This document shows, piece after piece, positions 39,591-51,700 of a DNA stretch of 64,000 nucleotides (within the stretch, counting starts at the first letter, position 1; every line of letters starts with the position of its first letter). Made by a program: the position numbers and the translations under genes. The DNA comes from Larimichthys crocea (taxonomy: Eukaryota; Chordata; Actinopteri; Sciaenidae), in assembly GCF_000972845.2 (NCBI RefSeq), contig NC_040032.1, forward strand, positions 2,871,073-2,935,072. Direction: 5' to 3'. The notes beneath the pieces are model-generated. The model was given only the letters and a program-made list of their open reading frames with translations. It searched no databases and was not told where the DNA came from.

Positions 39591-40508
39591 TAAAGTAATA
39601 ATTATAATATACTATCATGTTCTGTCCCACTCAATATAGAAACAAACAATGCACCACGCATCTGCAATTTAACACCGATATGTCTGTATGTACGTCAATC
39701 AATTGACTTGTCGTTGTCAAGGCTGTTGCTAGCCTATGAGTCACAGGCCAGATTATAAGATGTGCAGCTCTTTCTGACAGAACCTGTCAGCATGCTAATG
39801 GTTAGCTGTCGTGCCTTGAGAGAAAGTCAATCTTTAAGTATCCGTCAACAAAATTGCTGCATTTATGGCATCCGTGGTGTTGAAAGGTACAGCCCATAGA
39901 TGTGCTAAGCACTAAAATAATAATTCTCCCCCATCTTGATAATGGTGTGTGCATTAGTGCATACATGTGCATGTGCATGAACTTGTGGTAGACTTAAGGG
40001 ACACTATTTATATGTTTGAATATTTGGTCAGACTGTCTTAGTTGCAGGAAATACTAACTCAATGCTGCCGCAACACCGGTCCTAACTCTTTCAAAAGGAG
40101 TATTGGAAAAATGCAAAGAAAATGTTCTTTCTTTATTAAAATAGATTTACTTGTCAGGCTAAATGTTTGGCAAATAGGGCCTCCATCTGTGTGCAGGTGT
40201 GTGAGTGTACCTTACAGGCTTAGGCCATTTATCAGAAACTAGTCAAAACCCAGATCAATGATGACAACATTTGGGAAATGGAAAGAGCTACTCCTTCACC
40301 GGACTTCAACATGAAATTGATTCCTGTGAGGCGACTACTGCTGGTTATAATGATGTTTTCACTGCAGTGAAGAAGTACAGGGTGTGTTTGTGTGTGTATC
40401 TGGATAAATCAGTGGGAGTGAGGCCATCGACTGGCTGCATAAGACTGAGTAAGCCTGCCACTGTGATCCTGTCTCCCCTGAGTCATCTTCTTGCTTACCT
40501 CTCCACAG

Positions 40509-40671
40509 CCCTGCCGAGAGCCAGACCCTGAGCACATCTCTTGCACGGCACACATGGGGTACAGTCACAGACACAGCCTCCACTGTTTGGTACAACATCC
40601 TCATTGACCCTGATATACTGCCCTCAAGAAGCTATCAGCGGAATTGGAGAAGCGAGGTTGCAGTGATAATG
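40509..40671 (+). CDS. Candidate internal exon on the plus strand, function unknown
   Basis: A strong acceptor (CTTCTTGCTTACCTCTCCACAG, AG at 40507-40508) and a near-consensus donor (ATG|GTAAGTG, GT at 40672-40673) bound 163 bases. One frame is open throughout. The first base completes a split codon, 54 codons follow, and the exon ends on a codon boundary. The peptide includes ARHTWGTVTDTASTVWYNIL and ends RNWRSEVAVIM. The other two frames contain stops. I do not recognise the peptide and found no partner exons. An open frame of this length has roughly a one-in-five chance of arising at random over three frames, so the splice sites carry most of the weight. It could belong to an antisense or nested gene, a long non-coding RNA, or be a cryptic exon. 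Confidence 0.3.
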
Positions 40672-43600
40672 GTAAGTGTTCACATGTCGCACCTGGAGAT
40701 TTGCTGGAGGCCACTCGGTGAGCCATGCAGGATTATTTGTGTATTCCTCTGTCTTTTTATTTTTCTCCTATGTGTTTTTGCAAAGTTGGGCTCCCTTTCT
40801 TCTGCTTTCTTTCCAATTTCCTCTCATATTTCTCATATGTGCTCTTTTCACATCCCTTTGATCCATCCTTTTTTCCTGGCCTTGACACTTATTACTCCTT
40901 ACCAATAAGAGAGTCTGAACATAAGGGGTTATTTTAGGAGGCACTTGACCTTCTTAATTTTCTGTTTTGTGGGGAACGCAATTAGGAGAACGAGACAACA
41001 GCTAAGCATAACAAGAACACCATTCAACCAACTGCCACTGCAAAGCTAGATATCGTGTTTGTGTAATTGGAACAGTGCTCGCCTCAGAACATTACAGGGA
41101 AATGGGAAAACTGACTGAAATACAAAGAGGAAGTGATAGGACTGTCCGTGGTAATTATCTTTGTGCATAATGCACGGTGCTACACAAAGAGATGCATTCA
41201 TGTATGTTTACGCGCACACAAAAACAAATGCAGTCCTTTATTTGGGTGCACATAGCATTCAGACTTAATAAATAACTGTTTGAAAGGCTTAGATATTACT
41301 TACAGTGTACCAGCAGACATAAATGGGTCAAAGAGAAGTTGAAATATGTGTATAAATAAACAACTCCACCTGAAGTTCTTGCCCTATGTTGTACCAGACG
41401 CCTCAGCTCACCTCCTGTTCTTCATCCCTGCCCTCCATAGATGAAAGGAGCTGCTGACTCCTTTGGCATGCATTAGCATTCAGACACCCACCTTCCACCT
41501 TATCTGCTGTCAAAACAGCCACCTCTACCTTCCACAGAGGAACACTTTGACCACACATCAATGACAAGCTTCCTTATCAATGGCCTAAACAAGCTTGGTG
41601 CGTGTCAAAATTGTGGACAGCGGGAGACCGGGAACTGGGAAAAAAATGGACTGGGGAATGTGTGTGTGTGAGAAAGAGAGAGAGGGAGAGCAGTGTGTGT
41701 GTCTGACATTTCTAGCACTAGTATTTTGCTATATGAGGAGACCAAGAGGGAATTAAATTGAAGAAGCCTCTTTTCATCCTCCACACACCCACACATCTCT
41801 CTTTAACATTTGTTTGGGGCATCTTCACATTGACTTTCCTGGACCAATAAAGGAACACAGCGGGGTGGGGGGTTGAGGACTTGTCATACAGTGGCTCAGA
41901 AACACAGAGCAAGTAAGCGAGACAGGAAACAGAGCGAGACAGAGTGAGAGACAGAATAAGACAGAGACAGCTCAAGTGATGGCAGAACAGAGTCTAAGGG
42001 CATGTCATGATGAAGCACACATCTTGTGTCGCTGCAGGGGGCTGGTACCAGGGCTGTAAAATTTGCATGTTGTCTATTGGTAGACACTAAATGGTGCAGG
42101 GGAGAACACCTGAGAAATGCTTTCATAACTACAACATGCCCAACAGTGGAGCACAATGCTATAATGTAAGAATAAGTGGTCTTGTCTACAATTTTAAACC
42201 CCTGTTGAGATGTTTCACAGAGAGAAAATCTAGCTATAATCAATACAGATTAGCACCATATTTCCAACATTGCCACCTTTCAAATTGATTGATGGTTGTT
42301 TCAAATACATATCATATAGCAAGTAGTTTTGAACTTGAGAAACAGACTGAAAAAGAGCAGTTGATGCAGCAGAAGCTGAGGGTCAAGGTCCAAAAACACT
42401 GCAACACTGGAAGACTTCCTATAATATAGCCCTCAAAAGTTATAGATGGTTAAGAGCCACATCTTTCAAACTACAAATCCCCTGTATGTAACAAAGACTT
42501 TACGTTATTAAGTTGTGGACTCACACCAGGCCCAAGCCCAGACAACTCAGGTAATATTCTCCTAAACTTGGTCCTGCAGAGTCCCCAAGCAAACAGCATA
42601 CAACAAGCTGAGTAGTGCTAAGTGAAGTCAGCAGAGTTAAGAAACCAGAAAGGTTGTCTACCAGAGAAATTGTTACCAATTTCAGCCATGGTTTGCCTAA
42701 TTCATAGCTACAGAAATGTTTCTGTGTGGCCCAAACATTAATAAGTATATAAGTGTGTGTTGCTGTTTCTGCATCTACAGTCAGCTGATTAGAGAGGAGA
42801 TGCTCAACAACAACAACATGTCACAGCTTAACACACATGCTGGGAAAACATGTGTCCTCAAAGGTTTCAGCCTATAGTCCAAATTGAATAAATGTTGCGT
42901 TGGAAGCCAGACAAGATACATCAACTGAGAATGAGATAACTCAATATAAAGCCAATTATGAAGATCCCATGAATGCAGAATTTATGCTGACGCCTGTTTA
43001 CTTGTTGTTTTTTTTCCTCAGTTGATGCTTAGCTGTCTGGTTCTATCATCTCAGCAAACTGCTGACAGTGATCAGTGGGTACGGCATGAACTTGCCCCAG
43101 CTTATAAACCCATGCCTCTAAAGTAACCACCCTCCCCTCTTTGGATTTTTACCCCTGCTCCCCTCTCGGCTTGTATGTGTTGTATCAGCAGAGTAAATAT
43201 GCTGGCGGTGATTGAGAGTTTAAAGGTCAGCTACAGTCCTTCCAGAGTCTGGGTGAGGGTGGTGGGTCTGAGGGCTAAATGTCATTCACAGTCTGGGCAG
43301 TGCATGGCCAGTGGGGAGGTCATAAGGTCTGATGAAAACAAATCCATCACATTGCTGCCCGGGTAACTACAGTGGTGCTGGAGAGCTCTAGGTTACGGAT
43401 GCAGAGGGGGGATGGACGAGGATGAAAGGGAGATGTGTGTATGTGTGTGATTTTATGTATGTGTGGTGGTGGAGTGATGCTAAGCAGGGCTGCACGCTTC
43501 GGTCTGTGACCAGAGATCTCTATGATCCTAGGATAAGACGAAAAAACATTACTAAAAACATCCCAGTAATACATCACACATTGTTGTACTTGTGCATAAA

Positions 43601-44227
43601 ATATATTTATCCCTGCAGAGATCCAATAGAGCACAGCACACGTTCACAAAAATGTTGCTTTTACACGTTAATATTCATCTCAGAGTATTTTTTTAAGGTC
43701 TCATGAACGATATCTGAGCGGTTTACAACAGTATTCAGCACTGCCAAGACATAATCCATAAAAAAACAATGACTCGGGCCAATGCAAAGTGATTCTTAAA
43801 ATGATTATGTGTAGACTGTTACGATGTTCTTGAGCATGACATGAAATTCTGGCACTTCTGACAGATTCATAAATGTGGTCCAGCGGCTTGTGTACAGTAA
43901 AGCACCTTGACCTCCGACCTTGCTAGAGGGTGACTGGTAAAAAGAGAACTTCCCAATAGCGATCGTCAAGGTTTCACATTATTATTGTTTAAGGAATATA
44001 AATCATTCAATTTACATCTATTTGGCCATTTTACTACCTCTCTTATTACTCTGCATATTGCCAGATGAAGCAGAAATGCTTTATAAGTCATAATTATGAA
44101 ATGTGTACAAGTGGCAAAGGAATGGAGTGCTGTACAGCCTATGCAGGAGTCGCATAAAGAAAACTGAAACAAGCCAAGTTTTACTTTTCTTCACACAAAC
44201 AATGATGAATTTTATCCTGTCAAAGAC
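40672..44227. other. Non-coding DNA
   Basis: No supported gene. Pyrimidine-rich sequence at 40740-40880 lies inside what would be the intron after the candidate exon. There is a GA/GT low-complexity block at about 41657-41702 and a GA-rich block at 41900-41970. No second plus-strand exon with good splice sites and an open frame was found. Confidence 0.45.
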
Positions 44228-44309
44228 ATAAAACAACCTGCATCATTCCAATCTTGGATGTCGGCCTAATAAAACAACCTGCATCATTCCAATCTTGGAT
44301 GTCGGCCTA
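44228..44309. repeat. Exact tandem duplication of a 41-bp unit
   Basis: Unit 1 is 44228-44268 and unit 2 is 44269-44309. Each starts ATAAAACAACCTGCATCATT and ends GATGTCGGCCTA, with no difference between copies. Identity implies a recent event or an assembly duplication. Confidence 0.95.
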
Positions 44310-44689
44310 CACTTTCACTTTAAAACACAATAACGCCCACAAACAAATGCTTAGTCACTCTGCGTAGAAAACAGCTTTATTCTGATATCTGATTGGGCAA
44401 GAGTGCTGACTCCATCAAGTCCCAAGAAGTTTAGCCAGACAGTGTAATTGCTAATCGTTCAAGCTTGAGACACACCTAACAAGGCGTGCCGGGCCCCTCG
44501 ACTTGAGTACACGCCATTCTCTATGGTTCTCTGGCCATAGTGAAAGTGATAGGCTGTCCCATGACACCAGTATAATGTACATCTTGCTGCAGCTTCTAAT
44601 GGGATAATGGGTTGAGTGTAAAAAAAGAATGGAGGAGCCTCCACTCTGACTGGTGCAGATACAGAAAAACCGGAAGAAATAAAAGGCGG

Positions 44690-45010
44690 TGATGGTGTGA
44701 AAAAAAAAGAGGAAAACAAGGAGGAGACAAGTGAAATGAAGTGAGTGAGAGAGAGAGAAAAAATATAGGCAAGATGAAGCGACAAGTGCAAGAAAGTGAA
44801 AGATTCATAGGGGAAAGGAAGTGAGATGTGCAGCTGTATTAGGGACAGTATAGTAGTAGTAAAAGAGTGAGAAGGATAAGGAAAGAAAGGGAGAGATAGA
44901 AGGCGAACAGTAATTATAAAGATAGAAGGCGGCTGAGGGGAAAAGAGAGACGGTGAAAGGGACTGAGATAGAGTGTTGGGGGGGTGGTGGTGGGGTTGGC
45001 AGGAGAGAAA
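44690..45010. repeat. Polypurine (G/A-rich) tract
   Basis: About 320 bp strongly enriched for G and A on the plus strand, including GAGAGAGAGA at about 44750. The complementary strand gives a long Ser/Phe/Leu/Pro-rich frame (44459-45046) that is a composition artefact. Confidence 0.8.
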
Positions 45011-45274
45011 CTGTGAAAGCACTAAGAGGTTGAGCGGAAAAACCATTTAGAGCTCTAATCAGATTGCTATTGAATGTGCAGGAATTAGACTTTGGCCCCC
45101 GAAGCCGTCTTGGCTACAGTACGACCAGACACACTCAGGATCCAACACCAAAAGTACAGTTGGATCTGTGTCAGCCAGACAACACTGTGGATAAGAACAC
45201 CCCGGAAAACTGCCATTATGTGTACGTGTGGGCAAATACGTAAATTCGGATTGTCAAGTGAATCTATGCTGTAG

Positions 45275-45275
<1 letters not shown>

Positions 45276-45317
<42 letters not shown>
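45276..45317. repeat. (TG)n microsatellite
   Basis: Twenty-one uninterrupted TG units. Confidence 0.95.
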
Positions 45318-45318
<1 letters not shown>

Positions 45319-45780
45319 CTGCGAGCCTCTGTGTTTTCGCATCTGAGTGTTACAGTAGATGAGAACGCTGCTGGTGAGATTAGTGGATTAAATAAATTAG
45401 TTTAGCGTATTTGTAATGCTTGTGCTGAAAAAGAGATAAGATGCTAGTTGTAGAGTACATTGTCCTTAAATGTGCAGGAAATATTGACACTGACATGGAA
45501 TTCAATTTATACATTTCTTTAGTAGATATGCTGTTTTAAAGCCTGCTCCAATATACACAGTTGATAAAAAAAGTATTTTTTATGTACTGTACCAGTGCCC
45601 AGTGGTGCAATTATTTTTGCTTTGTCCTGTGCTGGTTCTGTGTTTTTTTCCGGCCACACAGTTTCTAGGCTGACGGCTCTTCCCATCATGTCCTATCTGT
45701 CTGAACCCCAACCCAGGACGGGCCGCTCAACAGTGGGAATAATTTTCAACACAATTCACTGTCAGGGCAAATTGGTGCAG

Positions 45781-46012
45781 TGGGTGATGGAGAAGGAGAG
45801 TGGATAATGAGGAGACAGACACAGTGGGAAAGACGGCTGCGAAGGAAGATAGACAGAGAGGATGATGGGGTAATGCAGAGTTGGGAAAGGCGTGGCAGCG
45901 ACTGGGGGGTAGATAAGGACAAAAAAAGACAAACAGACATGAAGAGAACAGATGGAACAGAACATGGGAGTGATGGAGGAGAGGAGGAGAGGGAGATGGA
46001 TGGATAGGAAGC
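45781..46012. repeat. Second polypurine tract
   Basis: About 230 bp of G/A-rich sequence with little C or T on the plus strand. Three overlapping Ser/Leu/Pro-rich frames on the minus strand arise from it and are not genes. Confidence 0.75.
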
Positions 46013-48022
46013 AAAAAGGTCAAAGTTCTCTGCTATATTTTCTTTCCACACTACTATGGATTCTACTATGTAGCTACATTTTGGTATAAATTGTGTGTGT
46101 GTGTGCTCATGTGTTTAACAGTGGAGGAGTGGATGGTGTGGAGTGAAGAGGCGGTGTGCCGTTCCTCAGCATGTGAGTGAATGTGGAAACAGAAATACAT
46201 CCAACTGATGAGATCTCCTCTGTGTTCTCTCTTCCTCTCCCTTATTCTTCTATCTGTGTGCAACCTGACTACTTTGATGTGCATGAGACTCACAGGCAAA
46301 AAAAACCTCAGCTCCATCCAAAGGCCCCAAACAGGGGAAGGAACAAAGAGAGAGGAGGCAAACTTGCCTAATGGTGTGTGGGTGAGTGGGAAGCACAGAT
46401 CCTGGCTATAAAAGCGAAATGATTCTGTAATAGAAATGCAGTGAAATCCATGATATAATTGCATTGCTCATCCAAAACATATTTATATTTAACATCATAT
46501 TTAAGCTTCAGAATGTTTAAATGTGGCACATTTATAGGCACGAAGAAGAAAGTCCAGGTGTGAATGTTAGACATTACAGAGAGAAACAGAGTGTGAGTGT
46601 TTCAGTACCATGGAGGGGGACGCTGTGCATTCACACCGGTAAACAAAGACGTCTGAAAAAGTCTGATAGTCGAATATATCCTCAACTGATTTCACAAAAG
46701 GTGGCAGCATTTTTAATTAATAAAGTACAAAAGAAAGTCGCTTGTTTAGAGTCTGAGTTGTTTCTAGCTTGACAAGGTCATAGATATTCAAGAATAAGTG
46801 GTCTCCCAAATTGTGTGAAAATCACAGATGATTCTTAATGTATTTATATAGTGCCATGACTGTGATAGGTGTAGCCTGCCAGAAAAGTAAACTTAAAGCT
46901 GGAAAAAAATATATATATACACACAATAACACCACTAATAAGGCGTTAAGCATGAGAACCTCCAAAAAAAAGCAATGAATCTCTGTTTTTAGCACTCCTG
47001 CTCTTACATCCATTTGGACTGTGACACCTAAAAAATAGGCTTTTATTGTGACGCACTGACAGCACTTTATTTAGTCATTTTCTCAATTTAAATCAAATGG
47101 TCTGGAGTACAAAGCCAACACCACAATAAATGTGTCACTATCCAAACAACAACACAATCTTTCAGGAAATGTCATTGACTAGAAATCAGCATTAAAAACG
47201 TCTGTAGTCCCAGAAGTGTGTTTTAATTAATAATGGCCATCTGCATGTTATTCATTCATCTAATAAAGCTATGATAGGAGCTTGTCTTATTGTTTTCCAC
47301 TGTGACTCAGATATAAATAAAAAAATAATGAAGATTGTAAGGACCACTCTCTCTGGATACATCCTCTCCACTTGGCTGGTTGTTAAATCTTTTCTTTCCA
47401 CTGGATTAATGCAGTCTTCAGATGTGTCTCTCTGAAGTACACATGAGCCACTTAAAGTTTCATGTTTTGCCAAGTCGCATATGTCCAACTTCATCATGCC
47501 TTCCTACTGCACAGGGAACAGGCTTAGGTGCTTGTCCCTCTGGGGAGTGAGTGCACTCTCCTCTTGTTTGGGTCAGCTTAGTGCTGTATGTCATCATCCT
47601 GTCCCCTTTGCCGTGCTAGATATCAGCTTGGGGGCAGCATCCCAGAGAGCATTGAACTGTCACTGGAGAATGCTCTGCATAATCTGCATCCCTGTCTATC
47701 AAAAGAGGACACTGGGCCCTTGCAACACAGTGTGGTAACTCACCTTGGCAACTCACAATGCTAACTCACCCCAGAAAATACAACTGTAACTGTGGCCTAA
47801 AAACGGTTGAAATATGTTGGCATCGCAGTGAAAATCCATAAAAAATACATTAAGGGCATAAAAGAAAATTCAGAAGGGCTTTCTTATGTGGAGCACATTA
47901 AAAAAAAAACTATGGTATGTATAAAGAAAATGTCTCAAACATGGTGAATTTAAAAACCTTTTAAGAGCAGCAGTGAAAATCCAAAAGATGCTCTGCCATC
48001 ATCTATCAGCCTCCATTTAAAA
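46013..48022. other. Non-coding DNA
   Basis: No supported gene. A minus-strand donor-like AAG|GTGAGT lies at about 47739/47738, but the preceding possible exon has stops in all frames. Short AT runs occur at 46908-46920. Confidence 0.5.
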
Positions 48023-48150
48023 TCAGTGGTAGAAAGAAACTACACTGGTTTGGTAAAGTACAAACTCTGGTAGTTTACTGTGTTTACATTTTGTGAGCTT
48101 TCTACTACATTAAGGCTTATTATATTGTATTTTTTACTTTCATATTGTCA
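48023..48150. mobile_element. Degraded copy of a common fish repeat
   Basis: The text AGTGGTAGAAAGAAACTACA, GTTTACTGTGTTTACATTTT, CTACTACATTAAGG and TTGTATTTTTTACTTTCAT follows the order of a fish dispersed repeat that normally reads GTGGAAAGTAACTAAGTACATT and ACTTTTTACTCCACTACATT. The related opposite end of this family appears at 61910-62030. Confidence 0.4.
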
Positions 48151-48644
48151 AAATAGGGAGGACAGGTAGGACATATCTGATTGGTTTATACATGCAATTT
48201 TCAGGACATGGCTTGTGTGTTCAGCGAGGAAAGGCGACATAAGCTCATTCATTTACATTCTAATATGGCAAACATTGAATTTCAAGCTCTCACTGTGCAT
48301 TAAGAGCGAAGCAAACAAATTCAGAGACATGCAACGGATCAAATTAGGCCTCACAGCCCCAAACTGTCTTTCAAGTCCAAGTCTTTGAAGTTTCATAATT
48401 TTGAGTTTTCTAAATAGGAGTTGACAAAAAAAAGATGTTACTGTATGTGCGGTTAACATATCACTGAAGAGGTTAAGGAACACAGTGACTTATTTTCTTT
48501 TTATATACTATTTCGGAATTCCCAATTAATGATTGCTCCATTTATTATATTCCTTAATCGTAATGACACGCATCCTGTTGGCAGTTATGTTTTCTTTTCC
48601 TTGAGGTGTAGCCTAAAGTTTAAATGGGTGGTTACACTCTATAG

Positions 48645-48705
48645 GTGCCCTTTAGCAAGGCACATAGCCGCCAAATTGCTCCAGTGAAGCTGCTCAGTAA
48701 CGAGT
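48645..48705 (+). mobile_element. SINE body fragment
   Basis: GCCCTTTAGCAAGGCACATAG, then CCAAATTGCTCCAGTGAAGC and TGCTCAGTAACG. It shares AGCAAGGCA and TGCTCC spacing with the SINE at 8938-9166 and lacks the tRNA-like head. It is a truncated relic. Confidence 0.4.
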
Positions 48706-51700
48706 TGTTGTTCTGGAAAACTCCCCAAGGTGATGATATGAATATAAAGTGTTTCACTGTAGAGTATGCATGGTGAGGAAAATTAAGATTAATTTCCCGG
48801 ATAAATGAAGGTTGCTGATTATAAAGAGACAACAGCATCACTCGCTCTGCACTGCTACAGAGAGTGAGAGAGAGGATCCAGTCACACAGGCTATCAGTGG
48901 CATTTTACTTAAAATACATTTCCCTCTGCTTATTGTTGAGAGCAGTCTCTAATTAATTAATAACATGCGATTGTAAAATTGCTTCCACCAAGAGTCCTCT
49001 ATTGTGTGTAATATCAAGTCTCTGTAGCAATTATATTTTCTGTGGTATTGTGAGAGAAATGATTGAGAATCGGCTACACAGTTATCACATTAACTTCTTT
49101 CTTCTGTGTATTCTAATTCATCTTCAGAGCTTTAAGTATGCTAAGTGCCTGTTTGTCCACAGGTGTATTTGCAAATGTGAATGTGCGCAGTGAGGTTACA
49201 ATTAAACCTCGTGTCTGCGCAGCACAACACTGATATTAGTACCTCGTGACACTGCTACTGTGAACATGCTGCTGAGTCACATTCATCTGAAGCGGTGATT
49301 CCTTTTAGCTCTGTTTTAATCTCCTGAAGGAAATATCCAGCCCGCAAGCTGCTAATGTTCCATTATATTCAGCAGCTCTTCGATAACTGTGATGGCTGCT
49401 GACAGAAAGCAATGATGAGAGTTATGTGGGTGAATCAAAATAAGTTGCAGCCATATAACGGAATTAGGGAGCTGAAAGACACTTTAGAAAGTTTTGGATA
49501 GCTGAGGGGAAGTGCGGAGTAAGATGATTATTCTGTGTGGGTTCTTTACTTTGAGTGATGCCTTCTAATGAGTGATTTGACATCGTCAGTCAAAAAAATT
49601 AAATGCTAAACACTGTGTAAAGAGTATTCTACTGGAACATCTGTAAAAACAGCTGCGCCTTCGATATGAAACACAAATCATCATTTACTGATCTTAATGA
49701 CATTGAAATTGCATATTTCCTTTGTAAAGGCCTGAAGATGATGCATAGCCATGAGGGCACCAGACTCCATTTTCAAACTGATGACATCCTGCGCTGATAA
49801 ATATATGATGTCAATAAGCAAGTCGGCAAGCTGATTCCAAAATTCTTAGGTTTATGGTTGTTTATCATCCAAATCAAAAGTGAACTAAAGTAAAGTATGC
49901 ATTTACACTGAACGTAAAATGCAGATGGCATTAAATGTAAACAAAGCAAAGTCCAAAAGAATACACCTTTGACAGAGAGTGTACTGCTGTGAGACACTTT
50001 CATTTTTTCCCTCAAATCACAGTGACAGGCTGACAGCATGGCTAGACTGCCCTTTAAGAGACAGCTGCATGTTCAGTCTAACTACCCTTCATTCAGTGTT
50101 GCTAAGAGCACTCTGGACAAGACAGTCAGGTAATTACACAAAATGTCTCAATCATGTCTTGCCTTGGCGTTGACTTGACTTGACTGTACACTGTGAGCTA
50201 ACATCAAACATGGTCATCCAGTCACTCATTAATGTCAAGTAGTTCATGCTTAACCAATCATGTACTTAAATGCAAATTAGTTTGTCCACTGGTGGCAGTG
50301 GCTTGCATAATTGTGCACTTTTAAGCAAATCACGTTCACATGAAATTGACAAGTTGAACTAAAGTCTGAGTTCAGCAGACGCCGCCCAATCACTGAATAC
50401 CAAGGTGAGGACACATACAGTAATTACAGCTTTCATTTTTCACGATGACATAGAATAGACAAATGGACAACAGGAAAACAGCATACAGTACATTAGGTCC
50501 ACTCTGGGACCAACTTAAGAGACAAACCATGAATTTAATGGCCTACTTAATCAGTAAACCCCATGTGAAGAACTATGTCAAAAATAGAATTGTATAAGAG
50601 CAGTCTGAGTGCGTAATAACTTTCGATTTTACCTTTACAATTTACTGATTAAAGCTGTGTGTTTCTACAGGACAATCCATTCAAACATCCTCTCTCGATC
50701 CAATATCTGCCTCTTCCCCTGAATTTCCATTTTCCTACCGAGCACACTGCAATCGATTATACAAAACCGCAGGTCAAAGCGCTTCACTGAATTAATTAAA
50801 GTAGAAGAGGCTTTCCTATTCAAATTAGTAATGAAAGACCTGCAACCGTCAGGATGGCAGTTATAGACTGTTTGCTGATGCAGATGTGTTTTTATTGCAA
50901 AAAGATCTGCATTTTAGTTAAATGATGTCTTAAAATGTCAGTATTCTACTTTTTTATGAGAAGACTGGCAGACCGATATAAGTAACCATCTACCATGAAA
51001 GCTCTGGAGAATGCATTATCATCAGACGGAGAGTGAATGAATGAGGTTTTAAAATTTTACTGCTAAGATCTCAACATATGCACGGACTGCTAGCAGATAC
51101 TTTACTGGCAGTTATTGTTTTAAAGGCATCTGCAGCTTTCACAACACTTGATTTATCATCTATCAGTCTCTGCTGTTAACCTGCCGCAGCAGATGTTCAA
51201 GATGGGTGAAGGAATTTGTTGAGCATCACATCTGCACATGTGACTGGGACTTGATTTCCTGCATTCTTTATTAATATAAAAATATGCAAAATCTGAAACT
51301 CTCCTTCAAACAACTCTAACAGCGCACCAGGCGATCTCCTTTCTGTTCATTTCCATTCCAGGCCCCAAGCTGAGCGCTGCAAAATCAGGATGAAACATCC
51401 GTACTATATCTTTCTTTCTCTGTATACTATGGTGCTAGAGGTCCCCAGAGCACGCTGAGACACACATAAATTCAATTCAATTGAGAATTCCATTTGGGAC
51501 CAGACATTTCCTGGAGCCATCAGCAGTGGTACGTAATGTACAAACGACACCCAGTACATTCCAGCCAGAACAATCATGACTTCAAAGGCCCCCCCCTCTC
51601 TGAAAATAACTGTGAAAAATCTTGGTTTTTTTTGAAAACCTCAAGGTCATGTTCTATAACGAACAGTTTCTTCAGACTGCCTTAAGATGAACACTGGTGA

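Larger units (their letters stand above)
34791..40508. other. Non-coding DNA with repeat fragments
   Basis: No supported gene. Purine-rich tracts occur at about 35320-35460 and 37680-37815. A conserved-element-like stretch lies at about 35490-35640. At about 36215-36260 the text TTGGCCACTTGGGGGCAGTG resembles a fish interspersed repeat. Other repeat fragments are listed separately. Confidence 0.45.

Noticed and set aside
44459..45046. 195-codon minus-strand frame, the longest in the window
   Set aside because: It is the complement of a polypurine tract, so it is almost only Ser, Phe, Leu, Pro and His. Stops are rare there for compositional reasons, and there is no domain or splice context.
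45727..46051. Three overlapping Ser/Leu/Pro-rich minus-strand frames
   Set aside because: Same polypurine artefact; all three frames are open at once.
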